Source: Pseudomonas sp. GR 6-02
GTDB taxonomy: Bacteria; Pseudomonadota; Gammaproteobacteria; Pseudomonadales; Pseudomonadaceae
Direction of reading: 5' to 3'
Assembly (NCBI RefSeq): GCF_001655615.1
Contig: NZ_CP011567.1
Coordinates: 1,373,001 to 1,437,000, forward strand
DNA length: 64,000 bases
This document shows, one piece after another, positions 22,081 to 32,875 of the stretch. Below the pieces are notes generated by a model. That model ran no database searches. It had not been told where the DNA came from and worked only from the letters and a program-made list of their open reading frames with translations. How positions within the stretch are numbered: the stretch's first letter is position 1; every line of letters starts with the position of its first letter. Both the position numbers and the translations under genes were made by a program.

Positions 22081-23856
22081 ATGATGCGCAGCCATTATTG
22101 CGGCCAACTGAACGAAAGCCTGGAAGGCCAGGAAATTACCCTTTGCGGATGGGTTCACCGTCGCCGTGACCATGGCGGGGTGATTTTCCTCGATATCCGT
22201 GATCGTGACGGTCTGGCCCAGGTGGTGTTCGATCCGGACCGTGCCGAGAGCTTCGCCGCCGCCGATCGCGTGCGCAGCGAGTACGTCGTGAAGATCACCG
22301 GCAAGGTTCGCCTGCGTCCGGCCGGTGCAACCAACGCCAACATGGCGTCGGGCATGATCGAGGTCCTGGGCTACGAGCTGGAAGTGCTGAACGAATCGGA
22401 AACTCCGCCGTTCCCGCTGAACGAGTTCTCTGACGTTGGCGAAGAAACCCGCCTGCGTTATCGCTTCCTTGATCTGCGTCGCCCTGAAATGGCCGAGAAG
22501 CTGCGTCTGCGTTCGCGCATGACCACCAGCATCCGCCGCTACCTGGACGAGAACGGTTTCCTCGACGTCGAGACGCCGATCCTGACCCGTGCGACGCCGG
22601 AAGGCGCGCGTGACTATCTGGTGCCGAGCCGTACTCACGCCGGTTCGTTCTTCGCCTTGCCGCAATCGCCTCAGCTGTTCAAACAGCTGCTGATGGTGGC
22701 CGGCTTCGACCGTTACTACCAGATCGCCAAGTGCTTCCGCGACGAAGACCTGCGGGCTGATCGCCAGCCGGAATTCACTCAGATCGACATCGAGACCAGC
22801 TTCCTCGATGAAAAAGACATCATGGGCCTGACCGAAGGCATGATCCGCAACCTGTTCAAGGAAGTGCTGGGTCTGGAATTCGGCGAATTCCCGCACATGA
22901 CCTTCGAAGAGGCCATGCGCCGCTACGGTTCCGACAAGCCAGACCTGCGTAACCCGCTGGAACTGGTGGATGTTGCCGATCAGCTCAAGGAAGTCGATTT
23001 CAAGGTGTTCAGTGGCCCGGCCAATGACCCGAAATGCCGTATCGCCGCCTTGCGCGTTCCAGGCGGTGCGAGCATGCCGCGCAAGCAGATCGACGATTAC
23101 ACCAAGTTCGTCGGCATCTACGGTGCCAAGGGCCTGGCGTACATCAAGGTCAACGAGCGTGCTGCCGGTGTTGAAGGTCTGCAGTCGCCGATCGTGAAAA
23201 ACATCCCGGAAGCCAACCTGAACGTGATCCTCGATCGCGTGGGTGCGGTCGATGGCGACATCGTGTTCTTCGGCGCCGATAAAGCCAAGATCGTCAGCGA
23301 AGCCCTGGGTGCGCTGCGGATCAAGCTGGGCCATGACCTCGAGCTGCTGACCTGCAAGTGGGCGCCAATGTGGGTCGTCGACTTCCCGATGTTCGAAGAG
23401 AACGACGACGGCAGCTTCAGCGCCTTGCACCACCCGTTCACCGCGCCGAAGTGCACTCCTGAAGAGCTGGAAGCCAACCCGGCCGGCGCTTTGTCCCGTG
23501 CCTACGACATGGTTCTGAACGGCACCGAGCTGGGTGGCGGTTCGATCCGTATCCACCGCAAGGAAATGCAACAGTCGGTGTTCCGTCTGTTGGGTATCAA
23601 CGAAGCGGAACAGGAAGAGAAATTCGGCTTCCTGCTCGACGCCCTGAAATATGGCGCGCCGCCGCACGGTGGTCTGGCCTTCGGTCTGGACCGTCTGGTG
23701 ATGCTGATGACCGGCGCCCAGTCGATCCGTGAAGTGATCGCCTTCCCGAAAACCCAGAGTGCTGCGGACGTGATGACGCAGGCTCCGGGCGTGGTAGATG
23801 CCAAGGCGTTGCGTGAGCTGCACATTCGTCTGCGCGAAACGCCAAAGGCAGAGTAA
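22081..23856 (+). CDS. aspS: Aspartyl-tRNA synthetase
   Basis: This class II synthetase of 591 aa charges tRNA-Asp. An N-terminal OB-fold anticodon domain (about 1-105, [21 protein letters not shown]) precedes the catalytic core with motif 2 ([19 protein letters not shown]), the bacterial GAD insertion (about 285-420), and motif 3 ([13 protein letters not shown]). In Pseudomonas the enzyme is usually non-discriminating and also charges tRNA-Asn for the GatCAB route; that is family knowledge, not seen here. A terminator follows at 23867-23898, before the yebC-type gene. Confidence 0.98.
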   Translation: MMRSHYCGQLNESLEGQEITLCGWVHRRRDHGGVIFLDIRDRDGLAQVVFDPDRAESFAAADRVRSEYVVKITGKVRLRPAGATNANMASGMIEVLGYELEVLNESETPPFPLNEFSDVGEETRLRYRFLDLRRPEMAEKLRLRSRMTTSIRRYLDENGFLDVETPILTRATPEGARDYLVPSRTHAGSFFALPQSPQLFKQLLMVAGFDRYYQIAKCFRDEDLRADRQPEFTQIDIETSFLDEKDIMGLTEGMIRNLFKEVLGLEFGEFPHMTFEEAMRRYGSDKPDLRNPLELVDVADQLKEVDFKVFSGPANDPKCRIAALRVPGGASMPRKQIDDYTKFVGIYGAKGLAYIKVNERAAGVEGLQSPIVKNIPEANLNVILDRVGAVDGDIVFFGADKAKIVSEALGALRIKLGHDLELLTCKWAPMWVVDFPMFEENDDGSFSALHHPFTAPKCTPEELEANPAGALSRAYDMVLNGTELGGGSIRIHRKEMQQSVFRLLGINEAEQEEKFGFLLDALKYGAPPHGGLAFGLDRLVMLMTGAQSIREVIAFPKTQSAADVMTQAPGVVDAKALRELHIRLRETPKAE

Positions 23857-23866
23857 GGCTGACCGC

Positions 23867-23898
23867 AAAGGCGCATCCTGTGGGATGCGCCTTTTCTT
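23867..23898 (+). terminator. Intrinsic terminator after aspS
   Basis: AAAGGCGCATCC, TGTG loop, GGATGCGCCTTT then TTCTTT. It lies about 10 nt after the aspS stop. Confidence 0.85.
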
Positions 23899-23976
23899 TA
23901 GGTCGAGATTTTTTTGTTGCTGGCCGACACTCCCTGTGTGGCGGGCGATGTTTCAAAGAGAAATTCGGAGCGAGTT

Positions 23977-24723
23977 ATGGCGGGTCATTCCAAGTGGGCG
24001 AACATCAAGCACCGCAAAGAACGTCAGGATGCCAAGAAGGGCAAGATTTTCACCAAGTGGATTCGTGAGCTGACGGTCGCTGCCCGTCAGGGCGGCGCTG
24101 ATCCGGGCTCCAACCCGCGTCTGCGTCTGGCGCTGGATAAAGCGCTGGGTGCGAACATGAGCCGCGATATCATCGACCGCGCGGTGGCCCGTGGTGCCGG
24201 CGCTGCCGATACCGATGACATGGTCGAGCTGACCTACGAAGGCTATGGCCCGGGCGGTGTGGCGGTGATGGTCGAATGCATGACCGACAACCGCAACCGC
24301 ACCGCGGCCGCAGTTCGCCATGCGTTCAGCAAGTGCGGCGGCAACCTCGGTACCGACGGTTCGGTGGCTTATCTGTTCGAACGCAAAGGGCAGATTTCCT
24401 TCGCGCCAGGGGTTGATGAAGACGCGCTGATGGAAGCAGCCATGGAAGCCGACGCCGATGACGTGGTGACCAACGAAGACGGCTCCATCGACGTGTTCAC
24501 CTCGTTCGCCGGCTTCTATTCCGTGCGTAACGCCTTGGAGGCCGCAGGCTTCAAGGGCAGCGATGCGGAAATCGTCATGTTGCCGACCACCAGTGCCGAA
24601 CTGGATCTGGAAGGCGCCGAGAAGGTTCTCAAGCTGATCGACATGCTCGAAGACCTGGATGACGTGCAGAACGTGTACTCCAACGCGGACATTCCAGAGG
24701 CGGTGGCCGCGCAGCTCGGTTGA
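23977..24723 (+). CDS. pmpR: YebC/PmpR family transcriptional regulator
   Basis: A 248-aa protein starting [27 protein letters not shown], split for clarity as [15 protein letters not shown] and [10 protein letters not shown], the fixed YebC N-terminus. The C-terminus reads [21 protein letters not shown]. aeruginosa PmpR represses the pqsR promoter; more recently YebC proteins are reported to help ribosomes through proline stretches. CGGAG precedes the ATG at 23977; the longer frame to 23914 is not conserved. It lies between aspS and ruvC, as in other gammaproteobacteria. Confidence 0.95.
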   Translation: MAGHSKWANIKHRKERQDAKKGKIFTKWIRELTVAARQGGADPGSNPRLRLALDKALGANMSRDIIDRAVARGAGAADTDDMVELTYEGYGPGGVAVMVECMTDNRNRTAAAVRHAFSKCGGNLGTDGSVAYLFERKGQISFAPGVDEDALMEAAMEADADDVVTNEDGSIDVFTSFAGFYSVRNALEAAGFKGSDAEIVMLPTTSAELDLEGAEKVLKLIDMLEDLDDVQNVYSNADIPEAVAAQLG

Positions 24724-24733
24724 TGCCTTTATA

Positions 24734-24828
24734 AAGATCGCAGCCTTCATCAGCCCTGCAGGCGCTGGCGAAGCCTGCGATCTTTTGATTTTCAGAATGA
24801 AAAGATCGCAGCCTTCGGCAGCTCCTAC
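24734..24828. repeat. REP doublet (AGATCGCAGCCTTC type)
   Basis: Copies of AAGATCGCAGCCTTC occur near 24734 and 24801, the first forming a palindrome with GAAGCCTGCGATCTT. The same unit occurs at 45053-45128. It separates pmpR from ruvC. Confidence 0.75.
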
Positions 24829-24866
24829 GGTTACTCTCAGATATTCGCACTAGCTTCGCAGGCGTT

Positions 24867-25391
24867 ATGACTTTAATTCTTGGTATCGACCCCGGCTCGC
24901 GTATCACCGGTTACGGCATTGTTCGCGATACTGGCCGTGGTTGTGTTTACGTGGCATCGGGCTGTATCCGCACCGGTGCTGGCGAGTTGCATGAGCGTCT
25001 GCAGATCGTCTATCGCGGCGTGCGTGAAATCATTCAGACTTATGGCCCGGTCACCATGGGCATCGAAAAGGTGTTCATGGCGCGCAATGCCGACTCCGCG
25101 CTGAAACTGGGGCAGGCCCGTGGCGCGGCGATTGTCGCCGGCGCCGAAGAGAGCCTGGAAATTGCCGAGTACACCGCAACCCAGGTCAAGCAGGCCGTGG
25201 TCGGCACCGGCGCCGCCAATAAAGAACAAGTGCAAATGATGGTCATGCACATGCTGAAACTGACCAGCAAGCCGCAAATCGATGCCTCGGATGCCCTGGC
25301 CATCGCGATTTGCCACGCTCACACCCGTTCCAGCCTGTTGCCTCATGGCCTGGGCGCGGCACGCAGTCGTGGCGGGCGCCTGCGTCTCTGA
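24867..25391 (+). CDS. ruvC: Crossover junction endodeoxyribonuclease RuvC
   Basis: RuvC cuts Holliday junctions at the end of recombination. The 174-aa protein starts [17 protein letters not shown], containing the first catalytic aspartate (D7); the second acidic residue is in [11 protein letters not shown], and the last pair is in [14 protein letters not shown]. Length is normal. It heads the ruvCAB cluster, with 115 nt and a strong hairpin before ruvA. Confidence 0.97.
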   Translation: MTLILGIDPGSRITGYGIVRDTGRGCVYVASGCIRTGAGELHERLQIVYRGVREIIQTYGPVTMGIEKVFMARNADSALKLGQARGAAIVAGAEESLEIAEYTATQVKQAVVGTGAANKEQVQMMVMHMLKLTSKPQIDASDALAIAICHAHTRSSLLPHGLGAARSRGGRLRL

Positions 25392-25420
25392 TAGCATCAG
25401 CAATCATTTTTTGTGGGATG

Positions 25421-25455
25421 AGGGTTTTGCGCCTGTGTTGTCGGCGCAAAACCCT
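25421..25455. terminator. 13-bp perfect hairpin between ruvC and ruvA
   Basis: AGGGTTTTGCGCC pairs with GGCGCAAAACCCT around a 9-nt loop. No T tract follows (TTGTTCTG), so it may protect or process the message rather than end it. Confidence 0.6.
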
Positions 25456-25506
25456 TGTTCTGTCAGTCGCCAGCACTGATCTGGCCAACGCTCAAGGATC
25501 TGAAAC

Positions 25507-26118
25507 GTGATTGGACGCTTGCGCGGCACATTGGCTGAGAAACAGCCGCCGCACCTGATTCTGGATGTAAACGGTCTGGGGTATGAGCTGGAAGTGCCCA
25601 TGACCACGCTTTATCGCTTGCCGTCGGTCGGTGAACCGCTGACCTTGCACACCCATTTGGTCGTACGCGAAGACGCGCAGTTACTCTATGGCTTCTTCGG
25701 CAAGCGTGAGCGAGACTTTTTTCGCGAACTGATCCGTCTCAATGGGGTAGGGCCGAAACTGGCGTTGGCCCTGATGTCGAGCCTGGAAGTCGACGAGTTG
25801 ATCCGTTGCGTGCAGTCCCAGGACACCTCGGCACTGACCAAGGTGCCGGGCGTTGGCAAGAAGACTGCCGAGCGTTTGCTGGTGGAACTCAAGGATCGCT
25901 TCAAGGCCTGGGAAACCGTACCGAGCATGTTTGCGTTGGTGCCGAACCAGCCGGATGCGCCAGCGCAACAAGTCGCTGCCGCCGAAAATGACGCGGTCAG
26001 CGCGCTGATTTCCCTGGGCTACAAGCCGCAGGAAGCCAGCAAGGCGATTTCTGCGATCAAGGAGAAAGGTTTGAGCAGTGAAGACATGATTCGTCGCGCC
26101 CTTAAGGGAATGATCTAA
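25507..26118 (+). CDS. ruvA: Holliday junction branch migration protein RuvA
   Basis: RuvA tetramers hold the junction for RuvB. The 203-aa protein starts with GTG 25507 ([25 protein letters not shown]-fold). It has two helix-hairpin-helix motifs, one in [14 protein letters not shown] and one in [18 protein letters not shown]. The C-terminal RuvB-binding domain (about 155-203) ends [14 protein letters not shown]. The stop TAA directly abuts the GTG of ruvB with no spacer, implying coupled translation. Confidence 0.97.
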   Translation: MIGRLRGTLAEKQPPHLILDVNGLGYELEVPMTTLYRLPSVGEPLTLHTHLVVREDAQLLYGFFGKRERDFFRELIRLNGVGPKLALALMSSLEVDELIRCVQSQDTSALTKVPGVGKKTAERLLVELKDRFKAWETVPSMFALVPNQPDAPAQQVAAAENDAVSALISLGYKPQEASKAISAIKEKGLSSEDMIRRALKGMI

Positions 26119-27180
26119 GTGATTGAAGCTGATCGTCTGATCGCCGCTACGGGTGGCCCCCGTGAGCGCGAAGAAGTCCAGGATCGGGCGATTCGTCCCG
26201 TCAGCCTGGCCGAATACATTGGCCAGCCGACCGTTCGCGAGCAAATGGAGTTGTTCATCCAGGCCGCGCGCGGGCGCAATGAATCGCTGGATCACACCCT
26301 GATTTTCGGCCCGCCGGGCCTGGGTAAAACCACCCTGGCCAACATCATTGCCCAGGAAATGGGCGTGTCGATCAAAAGCACCTCGGGGCCGGTCCTCGAG
26401 CGTCCTGGTGATCTGGCTGCATTGCTGACCAATCTTGAGCCCCATGACGTGCTGTTCATCGACGAGATCCATCGGTTGTCGCCGATCGTCGAAGAAGTGC
26501 TGTACCCGGCCATGGAAGATTTCCAGCTCGACATCATGATCGGCGAAGGGCCGGCCGCGCGCTCGATCAAGCTTGATCTGCCACCGTTTACCCTGGTTGG
26601 CGCTACCACCCGTGCCGGTATGCTGACTAACCCGTTGCGCGACCGTTTCGGGATCGTCCAGCGCCTGGAGTTCTACAGCACCGCCGATCTGGCAACGATT
26701 GTCAGCCGTTCGGCGAACATTCTCGGTTTGCCGCTGGACCCGGAAGGCGCCTTTGAAATCGCCCGGCGTGCCCGCGGTACACCGCGAATCGCCAACCGCT
26801 TGCTGCGCCGGGTCCGGGATTTTGCCGAGGTTCGTGCCAAGGGCCACATCACTAAACCGATCGCCGACCTGGCCTTGAACCTGCTGGATGTCGATGAGCG
26901 TGGCTTCGACCATCAGGACCGACGCCTGCTGTTGACCATGATCGAGAAGTTCGACGGTGGGCCGGTGGGGGTGGACAGTCTGGCCGCTGCGATCAGCGAA
27001 GAACGCCACACCATTGAAGACGTGCTGGAGCCGTACCTGATCCAGCAGGGCTATATCATGCGCACGCCGCGGGGGCGGGTAGTGACCCGGCATGCGTATT
27101 TGCACTTCGGCTTAAACATTCCGTCACGATTGGGCGAGATGCCCGTGGTAGACGAGTTCCTCGATGCCGTGGACGATTAA
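26119..27180 (+). CDS. ruvB: Holliday junction branch migration ATPase RuvB
   Basis: A hexameric AAA+ motor of 353 aa, started by GTG. Walker A is [14 protein letters not shown], Walker B is [12 protein letters not shown], sensor 1 is GATTRAG, the arginine-finger region is NPLRDRFGI, and the C-terminal winged helix ends with [16 protein letters not shown]. It is translated directly after ruvA. A 127-nt gap separates it from ybgC, so ruvB closes the recombination operon. Confidence 0.98.
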   Translation: MIEADRLIAATGGPREREEVQDRAIRPVSLAEYIGQPTVREQMELFIQAARGRNESLDHTLIFGPPGLGKTTLANIIAQEMGVSIKSTSGPVLERPGDLAALLTNLEPHDVLFIDEIHRLSPIVEEVLYPAMEDFQLDIMIGEGPAARSIKLDLPPFTLVGATTRAGMLTNPLRDRFGIVQRLEFYSTADLATIVSRSANILGLPLDPEGAFEIARRARGTPRIANRLLRRVRDFAEVRAKGHITKPIADLALNLLDVDERGFDHQDRRLLLTMIEKFDGGPVGVDSLAAAISEERHTIEDVLEPYLIQQGYIMRTPRGRVVTRHAYLHFGLNIPSRLGEMPVVDEFLDAVDD

Positions 27181-27307
27181 TCACCTTTGCGTGCTGATTT
27201 ATTCGGGGTTTGTGCTGTCCCAGGACGGTACTTTCGCCAGAAAGCCGCGAATCAATGAAAAACAGTTGCCTGGCCGGATTGGCAACCTGAGGAGTAAGCA
27301 CTAGAGT

Positions 27308-27775
27308 ATGCGCGCGCAAAACGGGCTTGAGCCGTTCGCACATCGTTGTCGCGTTTATTACGAGGACACCGATGCCGGCGGCATCGTGTATTACGTCAAT
27401 TACCTCAAGTTTATGGAACGGGCTCGAACCGAGCGGCTCCGAGAGCTGGGCTTTGCCCAGTCGGCGCTGGCAGGGGAGGACCTGTTGTTCGTCGTGCATT
27501 CCAGCGAAGCGCGTTACCACGCGCCGGCGCGACTGGACGACGAACTGCTGGTAAGCGCCGAAGTAATTGAATTGAACCGGGTCAGCCTGCGCTTCAAGCA
27601 GCAGGTCAGGCGGGCTACGGATAACGTGCTGCTCTGCGAAGGGCAGTTTCTGGTGGCCTGTGTGCGCACTAACAGTTTGAAACCCCGGGCCATTCCCGAA
27701 GCTCTACGTGCGGCCTTTGCCGACGTGAGCGGCGCGGGTACACACTCAAAGCAGGAGATAAAGCGTGGAAGCTAA
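27308..27775 (+). CDS. ybgC: Tol-Pal associated acyl-CoA thioesterase YbgC
   Basis: A 155-aa hotdog-fold thioesterase; the motif [19 protein letters not shown] contains the catalytic aspartate of 4-hydroxybenzoyl-CoA-type enzymes. It opens the Tol-Pal cluster, overlapping tolQ by 11 nt. The family acts on acyl-CoA or acyl-ACP and has been linked to phospholipid metabolism. GAGGAG lies further from the ATG than usual (about 13 nt). Confidence 0.95.
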   Translation: MRAQNGLEPFAHRCRVYYEDTDAGGIVYYVNYLKFMERARTERLRELGFAQSALAGEDLLFVVHSSEARYHAPARLDDELLVSAEVIELNRVSLRFKQQVRRATDNVLLCEGQFLVACVRTNSLKPRAIPEALRAAFADVSGAGTHSKQEIKRGS

Positions 27776-28460
27776 CGTCGTCGACCATTCCTCCATGTGG
27801 AGCCTGGTCAGCAATGCCAGTGTCGTGGTGCAACTGGTAATGCTGATCCTGGTAGCCGCATCGGTGACCTCGTGGATCATGATCTTTCAGCGCAGCAACT
27901 TGCTGCGCGCCGGTCGACGTGCCCTGGAGAGCTTTGAAGAGCGCTTCTGGTCCGGTATCGACCTGTCCAAACTCTACCGTCAGGCTGGCAGCAACCCTGA
28001 TCCGGATTCCGGTGTCGAGCAGATCTTCCGTGCCGGCTTCAAGGAATTCTCCCGTCTGCGCCAGCAGTCGGGCGTTGATCCGGAAGCGGTCATGGAAGGC
28101 GTGGCGCGTGCCATGCGCGTAGCCATCTCCCGCGAGGAAGAGAAGCTCGAGCAGAGCCTGCCGTTCCTCGCCACCGTCGGTTCCGTCAGCCCGTACATCG
28201 GTCTGTTCGGTACAGTCTGGGGCATCATGAACTCCTTCCGTGGTCTGGCGACTGCCCAGCAAGCGACCCTGGCCACTGTGGCTCCAGGTATCGCCGAAGC
28301 ACTGGTTGCTACTGCGATCGGTCTGTTTGCCGCCATTCCGGCCGTTATCGCCTACAACCGTTTTGCTGCCCGCAGCGAAACCCTGCTGGGCCGCTATTAC
28401 ACCTTCGCCGACGAATTCCAGGCGATCCTGCACCGCAAAGTGCACACCAGCGAAGAATAA
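27765..28460 (+). CDS. tolQ: Tol-Pal system protein TolQ
   Basis: This inner-membrane stator subunit, a relative of ExbB and MotA, has 231 aa and three TM helices (about 18-38, 138-160 and 172-195). Start is GTG 27765 with CAGGAG upstream and 11-nt overlap with ybgC. Conserved [14 protein letters not shown] and [22 protein letters not shown] define the proton-channel helices. With TolR it uses the proton gradient to energise TolA during outer-membrane constriction. Confidence 0.97.
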   Translation: MEANVVDHSSMWSLVSNASVVVQLVMLILVAASVTSWIMIFQRSNLLRAGRRALESFEERFWSGIDLSKLYRQAGSNPDPDSGVEQIFRAGFKEFSRLRQQSGVDPEAVMEGVARAMRVAISREEEKLEQSLPFLATVGSVSPYIGLFGTVWGIMNSFRGLATAQQATLATVAPGIAEALVATAIGLFAAIPAVIAYNRFAARSETLLGRYYTFADEFQAILHRKVHTSEE

Positions 28461-28474
28461 GCAGGTAATTTCCA

Positions 28475-28936
28475 ATGGCTTTAATCGCTCGAGCTCGCAA
28501 AAAGCGCAAGCCGGTTGCCGAGATGAACGTGGTGCCTTACATCGACGTGATGCTGGTACTGCTGGTCATCTTCATGGTGACCGCGCCGATGCTCAATCAG
28601 GGCGTGAAAGTTGATCTGCCCAAGGTTTCCAGCGAAGCCTTGCCGCAGGACAACAACACTCAGGTCCTGACCATTTCGATCAAGGCTGACAAGACCTACT
28701 ACTGGAACCTTGGCAGCGAAGTCGACACCGAAAAGCAGCAGGACAAGGCCATGACCTTGCCGCAAATGACCGACGCCGTGACCAAGATCATTCGCGTTGG
28801 CAACGGTAACGGCAAGCGCACGCAGGTGTTCATTCGTGGCGACAAAACCGTCGATTATGGCTCCGTCATGGGCGCCATGGGCGGGTTGCAGAAGGCCGGG
28901 GTCGGTAATGTTGGCTTGATTACCGAGGCGCCCTGA
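28475..28936 (+). CDS. tolR: Tol-Pal system protein TolR
   Basis: A 153-aa ExbD-like protein with one TM helix. PYIDVMLVLLVIFMVTAPML contains the proton-relay aspartate. The periplasmic domain ends with the AMGGLQKAGVGNVGLIT segment. Start ATG 28475 lies 14 nt after tolQ. The TGA overlaps the ATG of tolA by one base. Confidence 0.97.
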   Translation: MALIARARKKRKPVAEMNVVPYIDVMLVLLVIFMVTAPMLNQGVKVDLPKVSSEALPQDNNTQVLTISIKADKTYYWNLGSEVDTEKQQDKAMTLPQMTDAVTKIIRVGNGNGKRTQVFIRGDKTVDYGSVMGAMGGLQKAGVGNVGLITEAP

Positions 28937-30015
28937 TGCAGCAACTGCGAGAGCCGTCCGCCTCGGAAAGCTACTTCTGGCCTAGTGTCTGGGCGATTGT
29001 CTTGCACGTGCTGGTGTTCGGCATGCTGTTCGTCAGTTTCGCCTTCACACCGGAGCTGCCGCCGGCCAAGCCGATTGTCCAGGCAACCCTGTACCAGCTG
29101 AAATCGAAAAGTCGGGCGACCACCCAGACCAATCAGAAGATCGCGGGTGAGGCGCAGAAATCTGCTGCGCGTCAGACCGAAGTCGAGCAGATGGAACAGA
29201 AGAAGGTCGAGCAGGAAGCGGTGAAGGCTGCGGAACAAAAGAAAGAAGAAGCGGCTCAAAAGGCCGAGGAAGCCAAGAAGGCCGACGAGTCGAAGAAAGC
29301 GGAAGAGGCGAAAAAGGCTGATGAAGCCAAGAAAGCCGACGAAGCGAAGAAGACCGCCGAAGCCAAAAAGGCCGAAGAGAAACAATTGGCTGATATAGCC
29401 AAGAAGAAAGCCGAAGAAGAAGCCAAAAAAGCTGCTGAAGAAGAGGCCAAGAAAGCGGCCGCTGAAGAAGCGAAGAAAAAGATCGTCGAAGACGCGAAGA
29501 AGAAAGCCGCGGAAGACGCCAAGAAGAAAGCTGAAGCGGAAGAGGCGAAGAAGAAAATCGCCGAAGACGCGAAGAAGAAAGCGACTGCCGATGCCGCGAA
29601 GAAGAAAGCGCAGGATGCGGCTCGCAAATCGGTAGAGGACAAGAAGGCTCAGGCTCTGGCTGACTTGCTGTCCGATAAGACCGAGCGTCAGCAGGCTTTG
29701 GCGGATGAGCAAGGCGATGAAACCGCGGGCAACTTTGATGATCTGATTCGTTCGCGAGCATCTGAAGGTTGGGCGCAGCCACCGTCGGCCCGCAAGGGCA
29801 TGAAGGTGATTCTGCAAATCAACATGCTCCCTGACGGAACGATCTCCGGTGTTTCGGTTGCTCATTCCAGCGGTGACGCGCCGTTCGACAGTTCTGCAGT
29901 CGCGGCTGTAAAAAATATTGGTCGATTGACCGAAATGCAGGGTCTGAAGCCAGCTGATTTCGCACCCTATCGTTCATTCAAGATGACATTCACACCTGAG
30001 GATCTAGCCTTGTGA
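28936..30015 (+). CDS. tolA: Tol-Pal system protein TolA
   Basis: A 359-aa trans-periplasmic link. There is one N-terminal TM helix (about 13-35). A long Ala-Lys-Glu-rich helix (about 60-240) is built of [16 protein letters not shown] heptads and encoded by repetitive DNA at 29150-29650. The C-terminal domain III (about 255-359) has the TonB-like sequence [22 protein letters not shown], split as [10 protein letters not shown] and [12 protein letters not shown]. It contacts TolB and Pal. The repeat region is prone to length change between strains. The stop overlaps the GTG of tolB by 3 nt. Confidence 0.96.
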   Translation: MQQLREPSASESYFWPSVWAIVLHVLVFGMLFVSFAFTPELPPAKPIVQATLYQLKSKSRATTQTNQKIAGEAQKSAARQTEVEQMEQKKVEQEAVKAAEQKKEEAAQKAEEAKKADESKKAEEAKKADEAKKADEAKKTAEAKKAEEKQLADIAKKKAEEEAKKAAEEEAKKAAAEEAKKKIVEDAKKKAAEDAKKKAEAEEAKKKIAEDAKKKATADAAKKKAQDAARKSVEDKKAQALADLLSDKTERQQALADEQGDETAGNFDDLIRSRASEGWAQPPSARKGMKVILQINMLPDGTISGVSVAHSSGDAPFDSSAVAAVKNIGRLTEMQGLKPADFAPYRSFKMTFTPEDLAL

Positions 30016-31313
30016 GAAACCTTCTTCGAGGACTGCTTGTAGTCATGTTCTGCTTTGCAGGACTGGCCACGGCAGATGAAAAAAATATCCTGGTCAGCAG
30101 TGGCAGCTCCCAGGCAACTCCAATTGCCGTTGTGCCTTTCGGCTTCCAGGGCGGTAGCGTGCTGCCGGACGACATGGCTGAGATTATCGGTAACGACCTG
30201 CGCAATTCGGGTTACTACGCGCCGATTCCAAAGCAGAACATGATCAGCCAGCCAAGCCAGGCCAGCGAAATCATCTACCGTGACTTCAAGGCGGTGGGTG
30301 CCCAGTACGTCATGGTCGGCAGCATTGTTCCGGCGGGCGGTCGCCTGCAGGTGCAGTACGCACTGTTCAACGTCGCCACCGAGCAGCAAGTGCTGACCGG
30401 CAGCGTGTCGGGCGGCGTCGATCAACTGCGCGACATGGCGCACTACATCTCCGACCAGTCGTTCGAAAAACTCACTGGTATCAAAGGTGCGTTCTCGACG
30501 CGTCTGCTGTACGTGACGGCCGAGCGTTTCTCTGAGAAGAACACTCGCTACACACTGCAACGTTCGGACTACGACGGTGCCCGTGCCGTGACGCTGCTGC
30601 AATCGCGCGAGCCAATCCTGTCGCCGCGTTTCGCACCGGATGGCAAGCGCATTGCCTACGTGTCGTTCGAGCAGAAGCGTCCACGCATTTTCATGCAGAA
30701 CATCGACACCGGTCGCCGTGAGCAGATCACCAACTTCGAAGGCCTGAATGGCGCGCCAGCCTGGTCGCCGGATGGCAATCGCCTGGCATTCGTGTTGTCG
30801 AAAGACGGTAACCCGGACATCTACGTGATGAACCTGGGGTCGCGTCAGATCACCCGTGTCACCAATGGTCCTGGCATCAATACCGAACCGTTCTGGGGTA
30901 AGGATGGTTCGACCATCTACTTCACCTCTGACCGTGGCGGCAAGCCTCAGATCTATAAAACCAGCGCAGGCGGTGGTGGTGCGGAGCGTGTGACCTTCAT
31001 CGGTAACTACAATGCCAACCCTAAACTGTCGGCCGATGAAAAGACCCTGGTAATGATTCACCGCCAGGACGGTTTCACCAACTTCAAGGTGGCGGCCCAG
31101 GATTTGCAGCGCGGTAGTGTAAAGATCCTCACTGATAGCACTCTGGACGAGTCTCCTACTGTTGCGCCCAACGGCACCATGGTAATCTACGCCACCCGCC
31201 AGCAGGGCCGGGGAGTCTTGATGCTCGTGTCCATTAATGGACGCGTGAGGCTCCCGCTTCCTACCGCACAAGGCGAAGTCAGAGAACCGTCCTGGTCCCC
31301 TTACCTGAACTGA
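30012..31313 (+). CDS. tolB: Tol-Pal system beta-propeller protein TolB
   Basis: A periplasmic protein of 433 aa. GTG start at 30012, signal peptide [20 protein letters not shown], cleaved before DEKN. The N-terminal domain (to about 160) is followed by a six-bladed propeller with repeated [22 protein letters not shown] and [12 protein letters not shown] units. It binds Pal and TolA. A 52-nt gap leads to pal. Confidence 0.97.
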   Translation: MRNLLRGLLVVMFCFAGLATADEKNILVSSGSSQATPIAVVPFGFQGGSVLPDDMAEIIGNDLRNSGYYAPIPKQNMISQPSQASEIIYRDFKAVGAQYVMVGSIVPAGGRLQVQYALFNVATEQQVLTGSVSGGVDQLRDMAHYISDQSFEKLTGIKGAFSTRLLYVTAERFSEKNTRYTLQRSDYDGARAVTLLQSREPILSPRFAPDGKRIAYVSFEQKRPRIFMQNIDTGRREQITNFEGLNGAPAWSPDGNRLAFVLSKDGNPDIYVMNLGSRQITRVTNGPGINTEPFWGKDGSTIYFTSDRGGKPQIYKTSAGGGGAERVTFIGNYNANPKLSADEKTLVMIHRQDGFTNFKVAAQDLQRGSVKILTDSTLDESPTVAPNGTMVIYATRQQGRGVLMLVSINGRVRLPLPTAQGEVREPSWSPYLN

Positions 31314-31365
31314 CGCGGCGCTATACGTTTTACTTAACACACTGGGGTTCATTAGGAGTTTCACG

Positions 31366-31863
31366 ATGGAAATGCTGAAGTTTGGTAAATTTGCTGCGCT
31401 GGCTCTGGCCATGGCTGTAGCTGTAGGTTGCTCGTCCAAAGGCGGCGACAACGCCGGTGAAGGCGCTGTAGATCCAAACGCTGGTTACGGCGCTAACACT
31501 GGTGCAGTTGACGGCTCCCTGAGCGAAGAAGCTGCTCTGCGCGCAATCACCACCTTCTACTTCGAATACGACAGCTCGGACCTGAAGCCAGAAGCCATGC
31601 GCGCTCTGGACGTTCACGCCAAAGACCTGAAAGCAAACGGCGCTCGCGTTGTTCTGGAAGGCAACACCGACGAACGTGGTACTCGTGAGTACAACATGGC
31701 ACTGGGCGAGCGTCGTGCGAAAGCCGTTCAGCGCTACCTGGTACTGCAAGGTGTTTCCCCAGCTCAGCTGGAACTGGTTTCCTACGGCGAAGAGCGTCCA
31801 GTTGCTACCGGCAACGACGAGCAGTCCTGGGCTCAAAACCGTCGCGTCGAACTGCGTAAGTAA
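31366..31863 (+). CDS. pal: Peptidoglycan-associated lipoprotein Pal
   Basis: An outer-membrane lipoprotein of 165 aa. The lipobox is AVAVGCSS with the lipidated Cys at residue 22. The OmpA-like domain has the peptidoglycan-binding motif [22 protein letters not shown], split as [10 protein letters not shown] and [17 protein letters not shown] lies 8 nt before ATG 31366. cpoB follows after 6 nt. Confidence 0.97.
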   Translation: MEMLKFGKFAALALAMAVAVGCSSKGGDNAGEGAVDPNAGYGANTGAVDGSLSEEAALRAITTFYFEYDSSDLKPEAMRALDVHAKDLKANGARVVLEGNTDERGTREYNMALGERRAKAVQRYLVLQGVSPAQLELVSYGEERPVATGNDEQSWAQNRRVELRK

Positions 31864-31869
31864 TTCGTC

Positions 31870-32709
31870 ATGCGAACGTGCCGTCGTGCTGTAACTATTT
31901 TGGCTCTCAGTCTCGCACCGCTTGCGGTGTGGGCTGCGGTTCCTGTGGTCGAGGACAACTCCGGCTATAACAATAGCGGGAGCAGTTATCCGCCTGCAGG
32001 TTACGGTACGAACGGCGCCTATGCCGGGGGAGGGGTTTCGGCCCCTGTCTCGGCACAGGGCGAGCTGTTCAACCAACTGCAATCGATGCAGGAGCAGATC
32101 TCGCGCCAACAAGGCATCATTGAAGTTCTGCAAAATGATGTAGCGCGCATGAAGCAAGAGAACCTGGAGCGATATCAGGATCTTGATCGGCGCATAGGAA
32201 CCGGCGTTGCACCAGCCGCGACTCCTGATAATTCTTCCGCCGGTGGCAATTTGAATGCCCCCGGTGCAGCAGCCGGCGCAGGTGCGGGAGCGGCTGCCGC
32301 TCAAGCCCCGGCCGCGGGTGGCGAACCGGCTGACCCGGCGAAGGAAAAACTGTATTACGATGCAGCCTTCGACCTGATCAAAGCCAAGGATTTCGACAAG
32401 GCCAGCCAGGCTTTCACCGCATTCCTGCGCAAATACCCGAACAGCCAATACGCGGGCAATGCCCAGTACTGGTTGGGGGAAGTGAACCTGGCCAAAGGCG
32501 ATCTGCAAGGTGCGGGTCAGGCATTTGCCAAGGTTTCGCAGTTGTACCCCAAGCACCCCAAAGTGCCTGATTCGCTGTACAAGCTCGCTGATGTAGAGCG
32601 TCGTCTCGGTCATACCGACCGGGTCAAAGGCATTCTGCAACAGGTCGTGTCCCAATATCCGGGCACTTCCGCCGCTCAGCTGGCGCAACGGGACTTGCAG
32701 CGCATGTAA
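31870..32709 (+). CDS. cpoB: Cell division coordinator CpoB (YbgF)
   Basis: A periplasmic protein of 279 aa with signal peptide (LALSLAPLAVWA-AVPVVED). A trimerising coiled coil spans about 60-110 (QLQSMQEQISRQQGIIEVLQ). An Ala/Gly-rich linker follows (about 125-150), then TPR repeats (YYDAAFDLIKAKDFDKASQAF to the end). It links PBP1B activity with Tol. It closes the Tol-Pal operon, with a terminator 20 nt later. Confidence 0.95.
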   Translation: MRTCRRAVTILALSLAPLAVWAAVPVVEDNSGYNNSGSSYPPAGYGTNGAYAGGGVSAPVSAQGELFNQLQSMQEQISRQQGIIEVLQNDVARMKQENLERYQDLDRRIGTGVAPAATPDNSSAGGNLNAPGAAAGAGAGAAAAQAPAAGGEPADPAKEKLYYDAAFDLIKAKDFDKASQAFTAFLRKYPNSQYAGNAQYWLGEVNLAKGDLQGAGQAFAKVSQLYPKHPKVPDSLYKLADVERRLGHTDRVKGILQQVVSQYPGTSAAQLAQRDLQRM

Positions 32710-32729
32710 GCCTGTTTAGCCCGTTTTGA

Positions 32730-32758
32730 AGAAACCCGCGCTTGTCGCGGGTTTTTTC
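32730..32758 (+). terminator. Intrinsic terminator after cpoB
   Basis: AAACCCGCG, CTTGT, CGCGGGTTTTTT. A clean terminator closing the Tol-Pal operon. Confidence 0.9.
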
Positions 32759-32834
32759 GTTAGAATTCATGCCCTTTTTATGAAACACGCTTTTTGGGAT
32801 CTGCGCGTTGGCGGGGTTCCTTGAAGTGCCTGAC

Positions 32835-32875
32835 GGAGGCGGACAGCCTGTTTAGCTGTTACGCCCGTGGCGACT
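32835..32875 (+). promoter_or_regulatory. queE leader hairpin with distal Shine-Dalgarno
   Basis: GGAGG at 32835-32839 is about 36 nt from the queE ATG, too far for normal use. A hairpin in between (GGCG 32838-32841 and ACAGC 32843-32847 pairing with GCTGT 32855-32859 and CGCC 32862-32865) would shorten the path to about 10 nt. The sequence just before the ATG has no Shine-Dalgarno of its own. Confidence 0.4.

Noticed and set aside
29150..29650. Repetitive DNA as a possible tandem-repeat element
   Set aside because: It codes for the Lys-Ala-Glu helix of TolA and is normal for this gene.
32760..32875. preQ1 riboswitch before queE
   Set aside because: The conserved preQ1-I loop and A-rich tail are not visible. 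Only a simple hairpin is present.
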